Source of the DNA: an uncultured Bacteroidaceae bacterium
GTDB lineage: Bacteria > Bacteroidota > Bacteroidia > Bacteroidales > Bacteroidaceae
DNA length: 64,000 nt
Direction: 5' to 3'
NCBI GenBank assembly: GCA_944321635.1
Contig: CALULY010000014.1
Location: 1-64,000, forward strand
The notes beneath the pieces were generated by a model that did no database searches, was not told where the DNA came from, and worked only from the letters and a program-made list of their open reading frames with translations. Below, one piece after another: positions 17,394 through 25,787 of the stretch (the first letter of the stretch is position 1; each line of letters opens with the position of its first letter). The position numbers and the translations under genes are program-made.

Positions 17394-17477
17394 AAAACAT
17401 AGGATGATTTTGGCCGAAACATTGTATGCTTTGACCAAAAACATTGTATGCTTTTTGCAAAATCATCGTATGTTTTT
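17394..17477. repeat. Family B array 3: four 22-bp units
   Basis: CAT triplets at 17398, 17420, 17442 and 17464 are spaced exactly 22 bp. The units read CATAGGATG, CATTGTATG, CATTGTATG and CATCGTATG, each flanked by A-run and T-run. The array lies in the 359-base gap between the barrel gene and rpoN. The stretch before it (17258-17393) shows nothing. The stretch after it carries the rpoN -7 box TACATTTG at 17585-17592. Confidence 0.87.
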
Positions 17478-17584
17478 GTGTGCAGCAAGTCGAGCCTCAT
17501 CCAAAAACAAAACGTGCAACGGCCGGCGTAGGCTGCCGCCGCAAATAAAAGGTGCTTGGTGGCGGGCAATCGGAAACAATCTGT

Positions 17585-17592
17585 TACATTTG
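17585..17592 (+). promoter_or_regulatory. -7 box of rpoN
   Basis: TACATTTG fits the Bacteroides -7 consensus and lies 24 bases before the rpoN start codon. The nearest TTG upstream is too far away (26 bp), so the -33 element is unclear. Confidence 0.5.
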
Positions 17593-17616
17593 CGCATACT
17601 TATCCGCAACGGCCAG

Positions 17617-19086
17617 ATGAAACAAAACGCCACATTGTCCCAGAGGCAGACGCTCGCACAGACGCAGGCTCTCTCGCCGCAGCAACTGCTCACTGTCAAG
17701 TTGCTCGAATTGCCGGCACTCGAATTGGAGGAACGTGTCAAGACCGAGTTGCAAGACAACCCCGCCCTCGATGCTGTGGAGCCCGACACGGGACAGGACG
17801 AGTCATCGTTTGACGGTGATGACAACGGCGCGGATGGAGGAGCGGTGGACGAAGACATGTCGTTGGCAGACTACCGCACGGAGGAAGACACGCCCGACTA
17901 TGTCCTGCGTGCCAGTGCTGGCAATGCGCCGAGGCGGGCGGAAGACATCCCGTTTTCGGATGCGACATCCTTCTACGAGAACCTTGAGGCGCAACTTGGC
18001 GAACTCGACATCACCGACGACGAGCGGCGTGTCGCGCTCTACATCATCGGTTCGTTGGATGATGACGGCTTTTTGCGCAAGAGCCTTGAGACGATACTCG
18101 ACGAACTGGAGATCTATGGCGGCGTGCAGACCGACATGGCGGCAATCGAGTCCGCCCTCTCCGTCGTGCAAAGTCTCGACCCGGCCGGGTTGGGAGCACG
18201 CGATTTGCAGGAATGCCTGTTGCTCCAGATAGGGCGCAAGCACGACTCGCCTTTGAAGGAGGCTGAGGAAAGGATTGTCCGTGAGGCCTACGACGACTTT
18301 AGTAAAAAGAACTGGGATCGCATCCCATCGCGCCTGGGCATGGAACAACAGCTCTGTGCACAAGCACTTGACGAGATAAAGAAGCTGAACCCGCGCCCTG
18401 GCATAGCACTCGGCGAGAGCATAGACCGCAACAACCAGACCATCACTCCCGACTTCACCGTCGAGACGTGCGATGACGGGAGGCTGACGGTCAGTCTCAA
18501 CAACTATGATGTCCACGAGTTGAGGCTCAACAGGGACTTTGCCGCTATGCTCGCCACCCTTGGCGACAAGAGGCATAAGCTGACATCCGACCAGCGCAAC
18601 GCCTTGATGTTTGCCAAACAAAAGGTGGATGCAGCCCAAGGCTTCATAGATGCCGTCAACCAGCGTCGCACGACGTTGCTCGCCACGATGAATGCCATTG
18701 TCGATTGGCAACGGCAGTTCTTCGCGGACGGTGACGAGGCATCGCTGCGGCCTATGATACTCAAGGACATTGCCGACCGCACAGGGCTCGACATCTCTAC
18801 GGTGTCGCGGGTGAGCAACAGCAAGTGGGTGCAGACAGCCTACGGTGTTTTCCCGCTGAAGTTCTTTTTCAACGACGGCTATGTCACAAAGGACGGCGAC
18901 GAATTGTCAGTCCGTGAGATAAAATCCATCCTGCGCGAGTGCATCGACCATGAGGACAAGACGCGCCCGATGACAGACGAAAAGCTCGCTGCCATACTGA
19001 AAGAGAAAGGCTATCCCATAGCCCGCCGCACCGTTGCGAAATACCGCGAGCAGCTGGGCATCCCGACTTCCAAACTTAGGAAATGA
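17617..19086 (+). CDS. rpoN: RNA polymerase sigma-54 factor
   Basis: The 489-residue protein shows the RpoN layout. Region I is Gln/Leu-rich (LSQRQTLAQTQALSPQQLLTV). An acidic region II spans about residues 50-100, followed by a core-binding domain. A helix-turn-helix domain (ILKDIADRTGLDISTVSRV) precedes the C-terminal RpoN box ARRTVAKYREQLGIPTSKLRK. It directs transcription from -24/-12 promoters and needs an AAA+ activator, none of which is in this window. The ATG at 17617 is chosen because region I begins there; the frame stays open upstream through the family B array only by chance. Its stop overlaps the next gene by 4 bp. Confidence 0.96.
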   Translation: MKQNATLSQRQTLAQTQALSPQQLLTVKLLELPALELEERVKTELQDNPALDAVEPDTGQDESSFDGDDNGADGGAVDEDMSLADYRTEEDTPDYVLRASAGNAPRRAEDIPFSDATSFYENLEAQLGELDITDDERRVALYIIGSLDDDGFLRKSLETILDELEIYGGVQTDMAAIESALSVVQSLDPAGLGARDLQECLLLQIGRKHDSPLKEAEERIVREAYDDFSKKNWDRIPSRLGMEQQLCAQALDEIKKLNPRPGIALGESIDRNNQTITPDFTVETCDDGRLTVSLNNYDVHELRLNRDFAAMLATLGDKRHKLTSDQRNALMFAKQKVDAAQGFIDAVNQRRTTLLATMNAIVDWQRQFFADGDEASLRPMILKDIADRTGLDISTVSRVSNSKWVQTAYGVFPLKFFFNDGYVTKDGDELSVREIKSILRECIDHEDKTRPMTDEKLAAILKEKGYPIARRTVAKYREQLGIPTSKLRK

Positions 19087-19715
19087 GCATGGCAGGCACG
19101 ACATCCAAGACATTGCACGTGGGGGCAAGGGTCGTCTCGGCGCTGTTCAACCCGTTCTGGTTTGTCACCGTGATGTTCGTGCTGATGTTCACGCTGACCT
19201 ACTTGGCGATGCTGCCACTTTTCTACAAGATCTACGTGATTGCGGTCGTGCTGCTCTTCACCGTGTTGATACCGATGACCGCCATTTTCGTCCATGGCCG
19301 GCTGCTAAAGCTGCCAAAAGGCTACTTGAGCGAGAAGGAAAATCGATTAATCCCCTACGCTTTCACTCTGCTATCCTATTTTTTCGGATATTTGTTGATG
19401 CAGAGGATGCTTATCCCCTACTACATGACCATCCTGCTCCTCGTCGCCCTTGTCGCGATGCTTGTGTGCGCTTTGGTCAATGTGAAATGGAAAATCAGCG
19501 AACATCTGACGGCCGCAGGAGCGGCGACAGGGGTGGTGGCGTTCTACGGTTCGCTCTTCACCACCGAGGATGTCTGGTGGTTGTGTGCCATGATCCTCGT
19601 CTCGGGACTGCTCGGCACGGCGCGGATGGTGCTGGGGGAGCATTCGCTGCGGCAGGTGTTCTGGGGATGGGTCAACGGATTTGTGAGCTGCGTGATAGTG
19701 CTGTTTTGGTTTTGA
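19083..19715 (+). CDS. PAP2-like integral membrane protein
   Basis: The 210-residue protein has about six transmembrane helices. Two stretches recall the phosphatidic acid phosphatase (PAP2) active site: KWKISEHLTAAGAATG (motif 2-like, with His in place of the usual PSGH order) and ARMVLGEHSLRQVFWGWVNG. The second fits motif 3 (SRxxxGxHxxxDVxxG) except that the usual Asp is Gln. Motif 1 is not clear. It may be a lipid phosphatase relative or an inactive member. Its start overlaps the rpoN stop (ATGA), so it is translationally coupled to the sigma factor, but a functional link is unknown. Confidence 0.75.
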   Translation: MSMAGTTSKTLHVGARVVSALFNPFWFVTVMFVLMFTLTYLAMLPLFYKIYVIAVVLLFTVLIPMTAIFVHGRLLKLPKGYLSEKENRLIPYAFTLLSYFFGYLLMQRMLIPYYMTILLLVALVAMLVCALVNVKWKISEHLTAAGAATGVVAFYGSLFTTEDVWWLCAMILVSGLLGTARMVLGEHSLRQVFWGWVNGFVSCVIVLFWF

Positions 19716-19752
19716 CTACTTATACTAATTACATAACATTAAACTATTTATT

Positions 19753-20133
19753 ATGAACTGTCCGGAGAATTTGAAGTACACAAGCGAACACGAGTGGATA
19801 CGCTTGGAAGGTGACATCGCCTACGTCGGGATTACCGACTACGCACAAGACCAGTTGGGAGACATCGTGTTCGTCGATGTGACGACCGAGGGTGAGACTT
19901 TGGCAAAGAATGACACATTCGGGACCATCGAAGTGGTCAAGACCGTCTCAGACCTCTTCCTGCCTGTCGGAGGTGAGGTGCTGGAGCAAAACGAGGCACT
20001 CGCCGACGACCCGTCGCTGGTCAACACTGATCCTTACGGCAAGGGTTGGATCATCAAGATCAGACCCACCGACCTGGCTGAGATGGACTCGTTGCTCGAC
20101 GCGGCAGCCTACAAAGCATTGATTAACGCATAA
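19753..20133 (+). CDS. gcvH: Glycine cleavage system H protein
   Basis: The 126-residue lipoyl carrier shuttles the aminomethyl group between the P and T proteins. The lipoylation site lies in [11 protein letters not shown] with Lys63. The N-terminal [20 protein letters not shown] and [10 protein letters not shown] blocks are family signatures. The genes for P, T and L proteins are not nearby. It is followed by purE, and both feed one-carbon and purine metabolism, so the neighbourhood is sensible. Confidence 0.97.
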   Translation: MNCPENLKYTSEHEWIRLEGDIAYVGITDYAQDQLGDIVFVDVTTEGETLAKNDTFGTIEVVKTVSDLFLPVGGEVLEQNEALADDPSLVNTDPYGKGWIIKIRPTDLAEMDSLLDAAAYKALINA

Positions 20134-20147
20134 GAGAACTGCAATCG

Positions 20148-20181
20148 AGGCAGGGAGCGTCCAAGGGCGTTCCCTGCCTTG
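20148..20181 (+). terminator. Stem-loop after gcvH
   Basis: The 9-bp stem AGGCAGGGA/TCCCTGCCT (20148-20156 with 20171-20179) extends inward through GCG/CGT-type pairs. Only TTG follows, so it may attenuate rather than fully stop transcription into purE. Confidence 0.55.
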
Positions 20182-20211
20182 TCATTGGAGAAACAACAAA
20201 ACTAAGACAAC

Positions 20212-20718
20212 ATGACACCAATCGTAAGCATCATCATGGGCAGCACTTCCGACCTCCCGGTCATGGAGAAAGCTGCCGCATATCTGGACGAAATGCAGAT
20301 ACCATTCGAGATGAACGCCCTCTCCGCCCACCGCACACCCGAGGCGGTAGAGAAGTTCGCCCGTGAAGCCAAGGACCGTGGCATCAAAGTAATCATCGCA
20401 GCCGCAGGGATGGCCGCCCATCTCCCCGGCGTGATAGCAGCCATGACGCCCCTCCCTGTGATTGGAGTGCCCATAAAGTCAGGCATGGAAGGCCTCGACG
20501 CTCTGCTTGCCATCGTCCAGATGCCTCCCGGCATCCCAGTGGCGACGGTGGGCATCAACGCTGCACTCAATGCCGCAATCCTGGCATCGCAGATGCTCGC
20601 CCTGACGGACGGTGACATCGCACGCAAGGTCTCAGCCTACAAGGACGGGCTCAAGGCGAAAATCGAGAAAGCCAACGAAGACTTGGCCAAAGTCACCTAC
20701 ACCTACAAGACCAATTGA
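20212..20718 (+). CDS. purE: N5-carboxyaminoimidazole ribonucleotide mutase
   Basis: PurE class I converts N5-CAIR to CAIR in purine synthesis. The 168-residue length is standard. The signatures IIMGSTSDLPVMEKA, NALSAHRTPE (catalytic His) and IAAAGMAAHLPGVIA are all present. The purK partner is not adjacent. The stop codon is 38 bp before the ispG ATG and overlaps a possible TTG start for ispG, so the pair is probably co-transcribed. Confidence 0.96.
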   Translation: MTPIVSIIMGSTSDLPVMEKAAAYLDEMQIPFEMNALSAHRTPEAVEKFAREAKDRGIKVIIAAAGMAAHLPGVIAAMTPLPVIGVPIKSGMEGLDALLAIVQMPPGIPVATVGINAALNAAILASQMLALTDGDIARKVSAYKDGLKAKIEKANEDLAKVTYTYKTN

Positions 20719-20756
20719 CGGACGTGCCGCGCCCGTCACAGCAATCAATTGACGCA

Positions 20757-22601
20757 ATGCAAGACCTTTTCAACTACTCACGCCGCCAGTCATCGGTCGT
20801 CAATGTCGGCGCAACGCCCCTCGGCGGGGCATATCCAGTCAGGTTGCAATCGATGACCAACACCTCGACAATGGACACGGCGGCTTGCGTGGAGCAATCC
20901 AAGCGCATCATCGCCGCAGGGGGCGAATACGTCCGTCTGACCACCCAGGGCAAGAGGGAGGCCGAAAACCTCATGGCAATCAATGCCGCGTTGCGCGGCC
21001 AGGGGATAATGACCCCGCTCGTCGCCGACGTGCACTTCAATCCCGACGTTGCCGACGTGGCGGCACGCTATGCCGAGGCCGTCCGCATCAACCCCGGCAA
21101 CTACGTGGACCCGGCCCGCACGTTCAAGCATCTGGACTACACGGATGAAGAGTACGCCGCCGAGCTGCGCAGGCTGCATGACCGCTTCGTCGCCTTCCTT
21201 GACATCTGCAAGGAAAATCACACGGCGATACGCATAGGGGTCAACCACGGCTCGTTGTCCGACCGCATCATGTCCCGTTACGGCGACACTCCCGACGGCA
21301 TGGTCGAGAGTTGCATGGAGTTCCTCCGCATCTGCGTCGAGAGGCAGTTTGCCGATGTCGTCGTCTCCATCAAGGCATCCAACACTGTGCTTATGGTGTT
21401 GACAGTCCGCCGGCTTGTCGCCGCGATGGAGAGGGAGGGAATGTCCTTCCCCCTCCACCTTGGCGTGACCGAGGCAGGGGAGGGCGAGGACGGCCGCATC
21501 AAGTCGGCTCTCGGCATCGGGGCGTTGTTGTCGGACGGCTATGGTGACACCATCCGTGTGTCGTTGTCAGAGCCTCCAGAGGATGAGATACCAGTCGCTG
21601 CCAAGCTCCTTGCCTACGTCTCGTCGAGGGCGGGCAGCCTTTACATACCTGGCAAGCAGGCCGCCGCCTTCGACTATCTCGCCCCGGCGCGCCGGCAGAC
21701 CAAGGCGGTGGGCGACATAGGCGGAGGGAACGTCCCTGTCGTCGTGTCAGAGAACCTCTCGGGCAAACCCTATGACGGCGGGACATTGCTCCCAGATTAC
21801 ATATACGTCGGGCCATCGCTGCCGCAGCAACGCATCGAGGGAGTCAAGTACATCGTCGATTCGGCCAACTGGACGGGAGATGAAGGCACCTATCCCGCCT
21901 TCTCATTCAACCAACTGGGCGGCATCGAGGCGTGCGGGGCTGATGTCAAGTTCCTCTTCCTCCCCTACATGATTGTCGGTGACGAAGTGCTGGACCTGCT
22001 CAGGCGCGATGACAAGATCGTCGTCATCTCACAAAGCAACCATCCCAACCGTTTGGGCGAGCACCGTGCGCTCTGCCATTTGCTCATGGACGAGGGGATA
22101 GAGGCCCCAGTGGTCTTCTTCCAGCACTATGCCGAGAGCGACCTTGAGGATCTCCAGGTCAAAGCCTCCGCAGACATGGGCGCGTTGATTGTCGATGGAT
22201 TGTGCGACGGCATTTTCCTGTTCAACCAAGGCAGCATCCCGCACTCCGCCGTAGACTCGGTGGCATTCGGCATCCTCCAGGCGGGAAGGTTGCGGATGAC
22301 CCGCACCGAGTACATATCATGTCCCGGCTGCGGCCGCACCCTCTACGACCTTGAGTCGGCCATAGCCCGCGTCAAGGCCGCCACCTCCCACCTGCGGGGA
22401 CTGAAGATAGCCGTCATGGGCTGCATCGTCAACGGCCCGGGCGAGATGGCCGATGCCGACTACGGCTATGTCGGCGCGGGCAGGGGGCGTGTGAGCCTCT
22501 ACCGCCGCAAGGAGTGCGTGGCCAAGAATATCCCCGAGGACGAGGCCGTCGCCCGCCTCGTCGAGCTCATCAAGGCAAGTGGCGACTACCACGAGGCATG
22601 A
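20757..22601 (+). CDS. ispG: (E)-4-hydroxy-3-methylbut-2-enyl diphosphate synthase
   Basis: This [4Fe-4S] enzyme performs the penultimate step of the MEP isoprenoid pathway. The 614-residue protein is the long form known from Bacteroidota, chlamydiae and plants. It has a TIM barrel (VRLQSMTNTSTMDT start), a central insertion and a C-terminal cluster domain with the cysteines of SCPGCGRTLYDLE and GCIVNGPGEMADADYGYVG. The ATG at 20757 (MQDLFNYSRRQSS) is preferred because close homologues begin at this point. A TTG at 20715 that overlaps the purE stop would add 14 residues. Confidence 0.95.
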   Translation: MQDLFNYSRRQSSVVNVGATPLGGAYPVRLQSMTNTSTMDTAACVEQSKRIIAAGGEYVRLTTQGKREAENLMAINAALRGQGIMTPLVADVHFNPDVADVAARYAEAVRINPGNYVDPARTFKHLDYTDEEYAAELRRLHDRFVAFLDICKENHTAIRIGVNHGSLSDRIMSRYGDTPDGMVESCMEFLRICVERQFADVVVSIKASNTVLMVLTVRRLVAAMEREGMSFPLHLGVTEAGEGEDGRIKSALGIGALLSDGYGDTIRVSLSEPPEDEIPVAAKLLAYVSSRAGSLYIPGKQAAAFDYLAPARRQTKAVGDIGGGNVPVVVSENLSGKPYDGGTLLPDYIYVGPSLPQQRIEGVKYIVDSANWTGDEGTYPAFSFNQLGGIEACGADVKFLFLPYMIVGDEVLDLLRRDDKIVVISQSNHPNRLGEHRALCHLLMDEGIEAPVVFFQHYAESDLEDLQVKASADMGALIVDGLCDGIFLFNQGSIPHSAVDSVAFGILQAGRLRMTRTEYISCPGCGRTLYDLESAIARVKAATSHLRGLKIAVMGCIVNGPGEMADADYGYVGAGRGRVSLYRRKECVAKNIPEDEAVARLVELIKASGDYHEA

Positions 22602-22642
22602 CACGCCTGCGGCGTATGCCGTGACGGCGTGGACAGCACTGG

Positions 22643-22682
22643 GCCCGTGGCGTGCAGGCAGCACGTCGCGGGCTTTTCTTTT
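22643..22682 (+). terminator. Intrinsic terminator after ispG
   Basis: A 13-bp stem with two mismatches (GCCCG at 22643-22647 pairs with CGGGC at about 22669-22673) is followed by TTTTCTTTT. It closes the gcvH-purE-ispG unit. Confidence 0.7.
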
Positions 22683-22780
22683 GTCCCCTTCGCCTCTGGC
22701 GTATGCCCGTGCGGCCGCTTCGGGCGCGTGTCCCGTCCATTTCCCACGGGGATATGCCGCACTCGGCTTAGGGAAATCCG

Positions 22781-22993
22781 CGCGAAGTCAGACACAAACT
22801 TCGCTTAGGTCTGGCATAAAGTTCAATTCCCCCGTACATAAAGTATATTCAGAAGTTTTGTTTATATATTCAAAACTTCTGTTTATATAAACAAAAGTTC
22901 TGTTTATATATTCAAAAGTTTTGTTTTAACTTTATGTACGGGGAAATTGAACTTTATGCCAGACCTTATCCAACTTTAAGCCTGACCTCATCC
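22781..22993. repeat. Family A composite palindromic array 2
   Basis: This is the clearest copy. Four 21-bp units occupy 22844-22927, with cores CAGAAGTTTTG, CAAAACTTCTG, CAAAAGTTCTG and CAAAAGTTTTG. The arms AGGTCTGGCATAAAGTTC (left) and its complement ending at 22966 differ by almost nothing over about 38 bp. Further GTCnGRC-type units lie outside on both sides. The element sits in the 660-base gap between ispG and tRNA-Arg. Apart from it and the ispG terminator, that gap holds only a doubtful 51-codon frame on the minus strand and the tRNA promoter. Confidence 0.88.
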
Positions 22994-23121
22994 GGTTCGT
23001 CCTCTATCTCGGTCGGCTGGATCCAGGCGTGCCAACCGTATGGAAGCATGATGTGAGCCCATTCCTCATCCTTGGCTTCCGCTTGTGAAATACTGGCTAC
23101 TAGGGGGATGCATCCCATCAT
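22966..23121 (-). CDS. Possible small protein (51 residues), doubtful
   Basis: An open frame from ATG ATG (first ATG complement at 23119-23121) to TAA inside the right flank of the family A array encodes a soluble, acidic peptide with a centre AKDEEWAHIMLPYGWHAWI and end DEPDEVRLKVG. The Trp/Tyr/His-rich centre looks protein-like. However, the frame stays open far upstream, as GC-rich DNA often does, and the last residues are encoded by array DNA. The right flank of array 1 encodes a similar tail (DEPDESFGKIG), which may mean shared DNA rather than shared protein. No promoter was identified. Confidence 0.25.
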   Translation of the reverse strand: MMGCIPLVASISQAEAKDEEWAHIMLPYGWHAWIQPTEIEDEPDEVRLKVG

Positions 23122-23211
23122 TTGCCCCGGCAAATCAGGGGCGGCACGGGCGAAGGGCGCGGGATTGGCACCCGCAGTCGCACGTCGCCCGGCGCAAAAG
23201 CGGCGCGCGAT

Positions 23212-23242
23212 TTGGATAGTTCAAACCTTTGCATTACCTTTG
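23212..23242 (+). promoter_or_regulatory. Promoter of tRNA-Arg
   Basis: TTG at 23212-23214, a 20-bp spacer and TACCTTTG at 23235-23242 match the Bacteroides consensus, 20 bases before the tRNA. Confidence 0.75.
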
Positions 23243-23262
23243 CACCGCTCAAAAGGCAGGAG

Positions 23263-23333
23263 GTCCCATAGTTCAACAGGATAGAACAAGTCTCTCCTAA
23301 AGATTAGATTCGCGTTCGAGTCGCGATGGGACT
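23263..23333 (+). tRNA. tRNA-Arg (CCT)
   Basis: The acceptor stem pairs GTCCCAT (23263-23269) with ATGGGAC (23326-23332). The anticodon loop CTCCTAA gives CCT, for the AGG codon. The T arm contains GTTCGAGTC. It has a dedicated promoter and a downstream terminator, so it is a single-gene unit. Confidence 0.93.
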
Positions 23334-23371
23334 ACCTAAAAGTTACGGCGCTCGTCCGTGGAATGTGGAAC

Positions 23372-23416
23372 AGCGAAGGCTTTGCATCAAAACGGTGCAA
23401 GCCTTCGCTGCTTTTG
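23372..23416 (+). terminator. Terminator of tRNA-Arg
   Basis: A 14-bp stem with one bulged T (AGCGAAGGCTT at 23372 pairs with AAGCCTTCGCT ending at 23409) is followed by GCTTTTG. Confidence 0.8.
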
Positions 23417-23444
23417 TGCAGTGGCAATGATTGACGGATAGGAA

Positions 23445-23482
23445 AATCCCCGGCCAGGTCTGAGCCTGGCCGGGGATTCCTT
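23445..23482. terminator. Bidirectional terminator after the PCMD protein gene
   Basis: A perfect 14-bp stem AATCCCCGGCCAGG (23445-23458 with 23465-23478) has TTTT on the right and, read on the minus strand, ATTTTCC after the stem. It ends the minus-strand gene that stops at 23505. Confidence 0.82.
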
Positions 23483-23504
23483 TTGATAGGAGTGCGGTGC
23501 TGAT

Positions 23505-25787
23505 TTATTCCACGAGCACTTTCGTCGCCTGCTCCCCGACCTTGACAACATAGAATCCTGCCGGGACGTCGATTGCCGTCGTGCCGGCATTGACCTCTGT
23601 CAAGAGGACTGTGCGGCCTGTGAGGTCAAAGACCTTGACTGTGGATGCTTGCGGGACGGTCACGTGGATTGCCCCGTCTGATGCCGTAACCTTGGCATCG
23701 GCGGCCGTGACATCTGCAACTCCGCTTCCGCCGCCGAATGTGAGGACATAGCTGTGGCTGGTCTCGCCGTCAACGTCCGCGCCTCCCTGGTTGGTGACGG
23801 TGATGGTGACTGTGCCGGCTGCCGCGTCTGATGCCGTCTCGACTGTGGCGAACTGGCTCATGGCCGCAGGCTCGATGTCGTCGAGGACGGGCAGGGGAGT
23901 GTCGATGGTGTACTCGTATGTCTCGCTGTCAAAGCCGTCGAGCTCCTCCCCGCCGATTGCTATGCCGTCGAGGCGTGAGTGGAAGACGAGGCGCACATCA
24001 TCCGCCTCAAGCACGTTGCCCGCCTTGATGTCCGGGCGCGACCAGTATTCCGCGCTGGAGATGATCACGTTCATCTTGGTCGGGACTTCCTCCATGTTCT
24101 CCTTGACGTACTGGAGCGGGACGACCAGCTCTTGCCATTCCATCTGCTCGCCTGCTATCTCGTGGTCAACTGATGCGATGAGTTTGCCGTCGCCATCTGA
24201 TTCCACCATGCCGAGGACGGCGCGGTCCGCGTCGTTGACCGTTGTCCCGCCAGCGATTGTCGAGGTGAATGTGCCGTTCCAGAGGTATGCGATGACGTGG
24301 GCTTTCTCTGTCTTTTGCGCATCCTCCTCACCGAATGTGCGGCGGTAGGCGAGTGCCAGCGCGTCGGGACGGTAGCCGTAGGCCGTGCCTCCGAAGGTGC
24401 CGCCGTCGCATTTGCTCAAGTCGCTCATGTCAATGTACAACCACGGGTCGCCGTAGGTGAGGTAGGCGGGTGCGTTAGAACCCAAGACGGATATGCCCAC
24501 GAATTTATTGGTCATCACGGCGTAGGCATTGTCGTCATCGCCGCCGCGTGTGACAAGTTCCTCTTGGACTAACCCGAATTGATTTACGCTCGAACCCTGC
24601 CAACCTGTTGGTTCAACGCCCGGACGCAATGCCGGTGAGAGTGCCTTCTCGGCGGAGGTGAAGCTGTAGCCTGCCGTCTCGTCCCAAGACTCAAAGTCCC
24701 CGTTGTAGAGGTCTTGCCCCTCCGTCGTCGTGTTGTAGAGGAGTGTGTAGGTGTGGCTCTGCTTGCCGTCGGTGTCACTCCCGCCCTGGTTGGTGACAAC
24801 GATGGTCACAGTGGCGTTGGCCTCGTCCACATCGACCTCGGTGGTTGCAAACGGGCTGGCCGTGGTCGCCTCTACCTCATCGGCTGTCGGCAGGTCATAG
24901 CTCTGCACCTTGTATGTGTAGGTGTCGCCGTCGAATCCCTCGACCGATGTGCCGCCGACTTTGATGTCGGTGAGCTTGGAGTAGAAGACATAATCAACGT
25001 CATCCACCTCAAGGACATTGCCTGCCTTGATGTTGCCACGCGTCCAATAGTCCGCGCTGGACAGGACAATGTTCATCTTGGTCGGTGTCTCGCCGGCGTT
25101 TGCTTCCACATATTCGAGCGGGATGGTCACATCTTCCCATTCGGAGTATTCGCCGATGATCTCATAATCGACGGATGCTATCAGCTTGCCGTCGCCTGTC
25201 GCTGTGGTCTTGCCGAGGATTGCGCGGTCGGCATCCTGGACTTGTGTGTTGCTAGATATGGTGGAAGTGAATGTGCCGTTCCACAAATAGGCGATGATGT
25301 GCGCCTTTTCCGCCTTTCCGGTATCCTCTTCGCCGAATGTGCGTTTGAACGAAAGGCTCAGGGCGTCGGGCTTGAAACCGTATTCCATGCCCCCGAAAGT
25401 CCCTCCATCGCTGTCCTCGACAGGTAAGGTGGCATACACCCATGGATTGCCTAAGGTGATATAGCCCGGGGCATTGGACCCCATTGACCAGGATCCAATG
25501 GATACTCCTACAAAATCACTGGTGATGACGACGTGTGCGTCGTTGTCATTGCCGCCTTTGCTCACAAGTTCCTTGGTGACATCCATCTGGTTGACGCTCG
25601 AACCGTTCCACCCCTCGGGCTCGATGCCCGGGCGTTGTGCTGTGGTGAGTTGCCCGTTTGACGGGACATAGCTGCTCCCGGCCGCCTCTTTCCACGTTTC
25701 AAAATCGCCGTTGGCTACCTCCTGGGCAGTCACCACGGTCATGCTTGCGGACAATAGCCCGCACAGAGCGTAGATTTTTGTTCTCAT
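23505..25787 (-). CDS. Secreted tandem PCMD-like protein with T9SS-type C-terminal domain
   Basis: The 760-residue protein has a signal peptide (MRTKIYALCGLLSASMTVVTAQ). Two long repeats follow, about residues 23-350 and 355-680. Each starts NGDFE(T/S)W, then has RPG(I/V)EP-GW-GSSVNQ, DGGTFGG-YG-(K/R)PDAL, TFGEED, AYLWNGTFTST and GDGKLIASVD. The first half resembles the carbohydrate-metabolism (PCMD) domain of Bacteroidota. Each repeat ends in a beta-sandwich segment (VTNQGG, HTYTL/HSYVL). The last 75 residues (VKVFDLTGRTVLL, then GFYVVKVGEQATKVLVE) look like a T9SS type A sorting domain, so export to the cell surface or medium is predicted. Ligand unknown. The leader of about 115 bases has a repeated GTTAGTTTAGTT. 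Confidence 0.8.
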   Translation of the reverse strand: MRTKIYALCGLLSASMTVVTAQEVANGDFETWKEAAGSSYVPSNGQLTTAQRPGIEPEGWNGSSVNQMDVTKELVSKGGNDNDAHVVITSDFVGVSIGSWSMGSNAPGYITLGNPWVYATLPVEDSDGGTFGGMEYGFKPDALSLSFKRTFGEEDTGKAEKAHIIAYLWNGTFTSTISSNTQVQDADRAILGKTTATGDGKLIASVDYEIIGEYSEWEDVTIPLEYVEANAGETPTKMNIVLSSADYWTRGNIKAGNVLEVDDVDYVFYSKLTDIKVGGTSVEGFDGDTYTYKVQSYDLPTADEVEATTASPFATTEVDVDEANATVTIVVTNQGGSDTDGKQSHTYTLLYNTTTEGQDLYNGDFESWDETAGYSFTSAEKALSPALRPGVEPTGWQGSSVNQFGLVQEELVTRGGDDDNAYAVMTNKFVGISVLGSNAPAYLTYGDPWLYIDMSDLSKCDGGTFGGTAYGYRPDALALAYRRTFGEEDAQKTEKAHVIAYLWNGTFTSTIAGGTTVNDADRAVLGMVESDGDGKLIASVDHEIAGEQMEWQELVVPLQYVKENMEEVPTKMNVIISSAEYWSRPDIKAGNVLEADDVRLVFHSRLDGIAIGGEELDGFDSETYEYTIDTPLPVLDDIEPAAMSQFATVETASDAAAGTVTITVTNQGGADVDGETSHSYVLTFGGGSGVADVTAADAKVTASDGAIHVTVPQASTVKVFDLTGRTVLLTEVNAGTTAIDVPAGFYVVKVGEQATKVLVE

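Noticed and set aside
17332-17616. A 95-codon N-terminal extension of rpoN
   Set aside because: It contains the family B array and the rpoN -7 box; RpoN region I starts at the ATG at 17617.
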